DNA of 33,888 bases from Propionicimonas sp. Its GTDB lineage: Bacteria > Actinomycetota > Actinomycetes > Propionibacteriales > Propionibacteriaceae. The notes under the pieces were generated by a model, which was not told where the DNA came from, made no database searches, and saw nothing but the letters and a program-made list of their open reading frames with translations. Location of the stretch: contig JAOATP010000211.1 of the NCBI GenBank assembly GCA_030158185.1, forward strand, positions 1 to 33,888, in the 5' to 3' direction. Numbering within the stretch: the first letter of the stretch is position 1; each line of letters starts with the position of its first letter. Below are positions 31,777 to 33,888 of this stretch, in pieces. The position numbers and the translations under genes are program-made.

Positions 31777-32736
31777 TCAGGTGCCGGCCGTTTGCTGAAG
31801 TGTCGATTCGTCCATCGCGCTGTCGCGTCGCGAGACCCACGCGAGCACATCCCGAGGGAAGTTGTCGCTCATGATGCTGCCCGCGTGCCCTGCGCCGGCG
31901 TACTTGACGACCGCGCAGTCCGGGATGACGGCGGCGGTCTCTTCGAACGACTCAAGCGGGATGTATTCGTCCTTGTCGCCGAAGACCATCAACATCGGGA
32001 CCTGAGCCCGCGTGGCGTGTTCGAGCACGTCGCTGGCCTGGAAGGTGCATTCGGCCTCAGCCTCGACCAACAGGTCACCAGGCGGAATCTTGAGGCTGGC
32101 GGTCATCAGCCCCATCACTGGAGCGATGAGGGGCCTCAACCACGCGGCACGCGGCCCCGGCATCATTACCTCGAGCATGACCCTGGCGGCCTCGGTGTGA
32201 CGACCTTCAGCCCGAAGCTGCGCCCAGCGGCGATCCTGCTCCCTGCCCGCGGCAGGAACCGTGGCGGCAGCTCCTGCGGCCACGACGTAGCGGGCAACCT
32301 CTGGATGGTTCGCCGCGAGATAGAAGGCGATCAGCCCGCCGTAGGATTTGCCGACGACCAGGTCGACGCGTCCACCCAGCTCCTTCTGGATGAAGCGAGC
32401 GTGATCGGCAGCCATGTCGGCGATCGAATGGCCCACCGGCATGTTCCGGGGGCGGGTCACGAAGCAGACCCGGTATCCCGCGGCCAGATAGTGCTTCCAG
32501 TCCACGGTCATCACCAGCCCTAGTGGACCGGTGGGGAGTTCGCTCCCCGGTCCACCGGGAATGATCAGCACCGTCCGTGGACCGGCACCGGCCATCACGT
32601 ATTCCATCCCCTCGGCCGACCGGCCAGTTCGCCGTAGGGTGCGTGTGGCGTTTCGTTGTCGACCGCGCCACGCGATCACAGCCGCGGCTCCGCCGGCGAG
32701 AACGCCGGCCAACCCGATTCGTTTCAGAGCGCTCAT
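31777..32736 (-). CDS. Membrane-anchored alpha/beta hydrolase
   Basis: This 319-residue protein begins with a short positive stretch and one hydrophobic helix (residues 6-23), probably a signal anchor. The hydrolase core follows. An oxyanion-type loop VLIIPGGPGSELP is at about 61-73, and the nucleophile elbow VVGKSYGG has its Ser at about 139. Then come an Asp in MVFGDKDEYIP near 265 and a His in GAGHAGSI near 295. Esterase, lipase or peptidase activity cannot be distinguished. ATG 32736 follows GGAAGGA. The methyltransferase gene lies 141 bases upstream on the same strand. That gene has a similar N-terminal anchor and a similar leader (AATTGG then GGAAGGA), so the pair may be expressed together. 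Confidence 0.83.
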   Translation of the reverse strand: MSALKRIGLAGVLAGGAAAVIAWRGRQRNATRTLRRTGRSAEGMEYVMAGAGPRTVLIIPGGPGSELPTGPLGLVMTVDWKHYLAAGYRVCFVTRPRNMPVGHSIADMAADHARFIQKELGGRVDLVVGKSYGGLIAFYLAANHPEVARYVVAAGAAATVPAAGREQDRRWAQLRAEGRHTEAARVMLEVMMPGPRAAWLRPLIAPVMGLMTASLKIPPGDLLVEAEAECTFQASDVLEHATRAQVPMLMVFGDKDEYIPLESFEETAAVIPDCAVVKYAGAGHAGSIMSDNFPRDVLAWVSRRDSAMDESTLQQTAGT

Positions 32737-32877
32737 GAGCGGTCCTTCCCAACCCAATTGTCCTCCTCCGGGACCGGCCGCGATCAGGATCCGAACAGAT
32801 CAGTCGCACCATGAAGCGGGTGACCGTTCTGCTGAGGCACCGCACCTGCAAACCAGTCCAACCCGCTGGGTGAGGGT

Positions 32878-33606
32878 CTATCCAGGTTTGACTGCGCCGA
32901 CGAGGCGAAGTTCGTCGCTGCCGGCTGTCCAGCGACTTACGGCGTTGCCCAGACGATTCTCGCCACCCACCCTTCCGTAAGTGATCGTCACCTCCCGGAA
33001 TCCGGCATCCTCGACCAGGCGGCGCGAGGCAACCTCATCGCCAGCCAAAGGGCTGACCGGGTGCGGCATGTGCTTTGGCGGCCCGTCGGGCCATCTCATC
33101 CCGATCTGCATCAGCATCCGGCCGCCCGGACGCAGCACTCGGAAGACCTCGGCCACGACCCGATCCGGCGCAGAGAAGAACGGAAACGCATCCATGCAGG
33201 TGACCGCGGTGAACGTCGCCTCAACCCAAGGCAGCGTCCCAGCGTCGCCCTGGACCACCTCGGCGGTTCCGCCCGCAATACGGGCAGCCAAGCGCTGCCG
33301 CGCCAACGCGACCTTCTTCTTCGACACATCTATGCCGGCCACCAGGCGTGCTTGGTTGGCATAAGACAGGAGGAACTCGCCCCAGCCGCACGCCACATCC
33401 AGAACCTCATCCTCCGGCGTTGGGGCGAGTGCTGCGGCCATCAGCCGATAGGACGGCCCGTTCAGATAGGAGTTCAACCAACTCCCGAATCGCCCAGGGA
33501 GTGTTCCTTCTGAAAGATGTGCCTTCAACGGACCGCGCGCAGCAACGGCCCCGACCACCGCCGCACCAGCGAAGGCCATCCCCGTCAACACAGTGACCCG
33601 CTTCAT
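32878..33606 (-). CDS. Membrane-anchored SAM-dependent methyltransferase
   Basis: This 242-residue protein starts with a Lys-Arg pair and a hydrophobic helix (residues 4-22), then has a class I methyltransferase domain. Motif I is VLDVACGWGEFLL at about 70-82, followed by VAGIDVSKKKVALARQR, VVQGDAGTLPW, the motif IV region AVTCMDAFPFFS, and VLRPGGRMLMQIGM. The UbiE/SmtA-like pattern is clear; the substrate is not. A lipid or membrane-bound acceptor would fit the anchor, but this is inference. ATG 33606 follows GGAAGGA at eight bases. The 201 bases upstream, to the tRNA terminator hairpin, contain no gene and must hold its promoter. Confidence 0.87.
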   Translation of the reverse strand: MKRVTVLTGMAFAGAAVVGAVAARGPLKAHLSEGTLPGRFGSWLNSYLNGPSYRLMAAALAPTPEDEVLDVACGWGEFLLSYANQARLVAGIDVSKKKVALARQRLAARIAGGTAEVVQGDAGTLPWVEATFTAVTCMDAFPFFSAPDRVVAEVFRVLRPGGRMLMQIGMRWPDGPPKHMPHPVSPLAGDEVASRRLVEDAGFREVTITYGRVGGENRLGNAVSRWTAGSDELRLVGAVKPG

Positions 33607-33807
33607 GGTCTGGCTCCTTCCATACCAATTCTCCCTCTGCCGACCGCCCAGCGTGGCTGGCAGTCGAACACCCCGGTCGGTCTTATCTCTCCGTGAACGC
33701 GAGATCGGGCTATCCGCTGGGGTCAGTCGCGTCCGGCACTGTTCGCGCAAATCCGCCGGTGACCGCCAACTGAGACCAAGAATTGAGACTGAGGCCACGA
33801 AACAACC

Positions 33808-33848
33808 GGGAAACGTCCCTCCCGAGGACCTCGGGAGGGACGTTTCCC
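33808..33848 (-). terminator. 19-bp perfect hairpin downstream of the tRNA-Ser
   Basis: A 19-bp stem (GGGAAACGTCCC... paired with 33830-33848) closes a 3-base loop. On the minus strand it lies seven bases after the CCA end of the tRNA. Only a mixed CGGTTGTTT tract follows, so it is a weak match to the classical U-tract form. Confidence 0.7.
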
Positions 33849-33855
33849 CTTGTCA

Positions 33856-33888
33856 TGGCGGAGGCGGCGAGATTTGAACTCGCGATGG
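33856..33888 (-). tRNA. tRNA-Ser, 3' part only (cut by the window edge)
   Basis: The minus strand ends with T arm GCGAG-TTCAAAT-CTCGC, then acceptor strand CGCCTCC, discriminator G and encoded CCA. A 5' acceptor GGAGGCG plus discriminator G fits serine tRNAs. The anticodon and most of the molecule lie beyond the window, so the isoacceptor cannot be named. Confidence 0.8.

Noticed and set aside
32808-33609. 14-base inverted copies of ACCATGAAGCGGGT at 32808-32821 and 33596-33609, flanking the methyltransferase gene
   Set aside because: A few 14-base matches are expected by chance in a GC-rich window of this size, and similarity stops soon after.
1-33888. CRISPR arrays, insertion sequences, toxin-antitoxin or phage-defence genes
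   Set aside because: I looked for regularly spaced repeats, transposase motifs and defence domains. I found only isolated palindromes and one 11-bp tandem triplet.

Overview
This window is high-GC, densely coding chromosomal DNA whose gene families point to an actinobacterium. The clues are a GTP-type PEP carboxykinase, GntR, MocR and LuxR regulators, many GTG starts, and a tRNA-Arg(ACG) without an encoded CCA. The order Propionibacteriales is a guess, not something I can prove from the sequence. I see no insertion sequence, phage gene, rRNA or CRISPR array.

Bases 1-6050, all on the minus strand, hold an alkA-like DNA glycosylase and a fused GAF/histidine-kinase/receiver/LuxR regulator. They are followed by a class II aldolase, a CbbY-like HAD phosphatase, DhaL and a DhaK cut by the window edge. 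The last four look like one operon for a small ketose or keto-sugar phosphate. The regulator's receiver has lost its phosphorylation residues. The gap before the aldolase holds five G- or C-runs, which resemble binding sites of RamA-type GAF-LuxR regulators.

Bases 6100-13500 hold a secreted 1246-residue fusion of an alkaline-phosphatase-superfamily phosphodiesterase with a UshA-type 5'-nucleotidase. Next come an ATP-dependent DNA ligase gene broken by an in-frame TAG, an SGNH-type lipoprotein and an alpha/alpha-toroid protein. Two perfect palindromes of 58 and 50 bp lie between these genes.

Bases 13493-20000 hold a divergent YczR/YczE-type pair and a tightly coupled four-gene operon: NCS1 permease, cysteine hydrolase, GntR fused to ADP-ribosylglycohydrolase, and PfkB kinase. 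The last three functions match E. coli YegW, YegU and YegV. The operon looks like uptake and breakdown of an unidentified N-glycoside or nucleoside, with the regulator built into one of the enzymes. This is the most system-like part of the window.

Bases 20300-29970 hold tRNA-Arg(ACG), pckG, a YdcZ-type transporter, a GH32/43-like hydrolase, a YqjM-type ene-reductase, a methyltransferase, a large orphan LuxR regulator, an NmrA-like protein and a rhodanese.

Bases 30000-33888 hold a TetR regulator divergent from a membrane protein, with a possible coupled microprotein. They also hold two enzymes with N-terminal membrane anchors (an alpha/beta hydrolase and a methyltransferase) and the 3' end of a tRNA-Ser.
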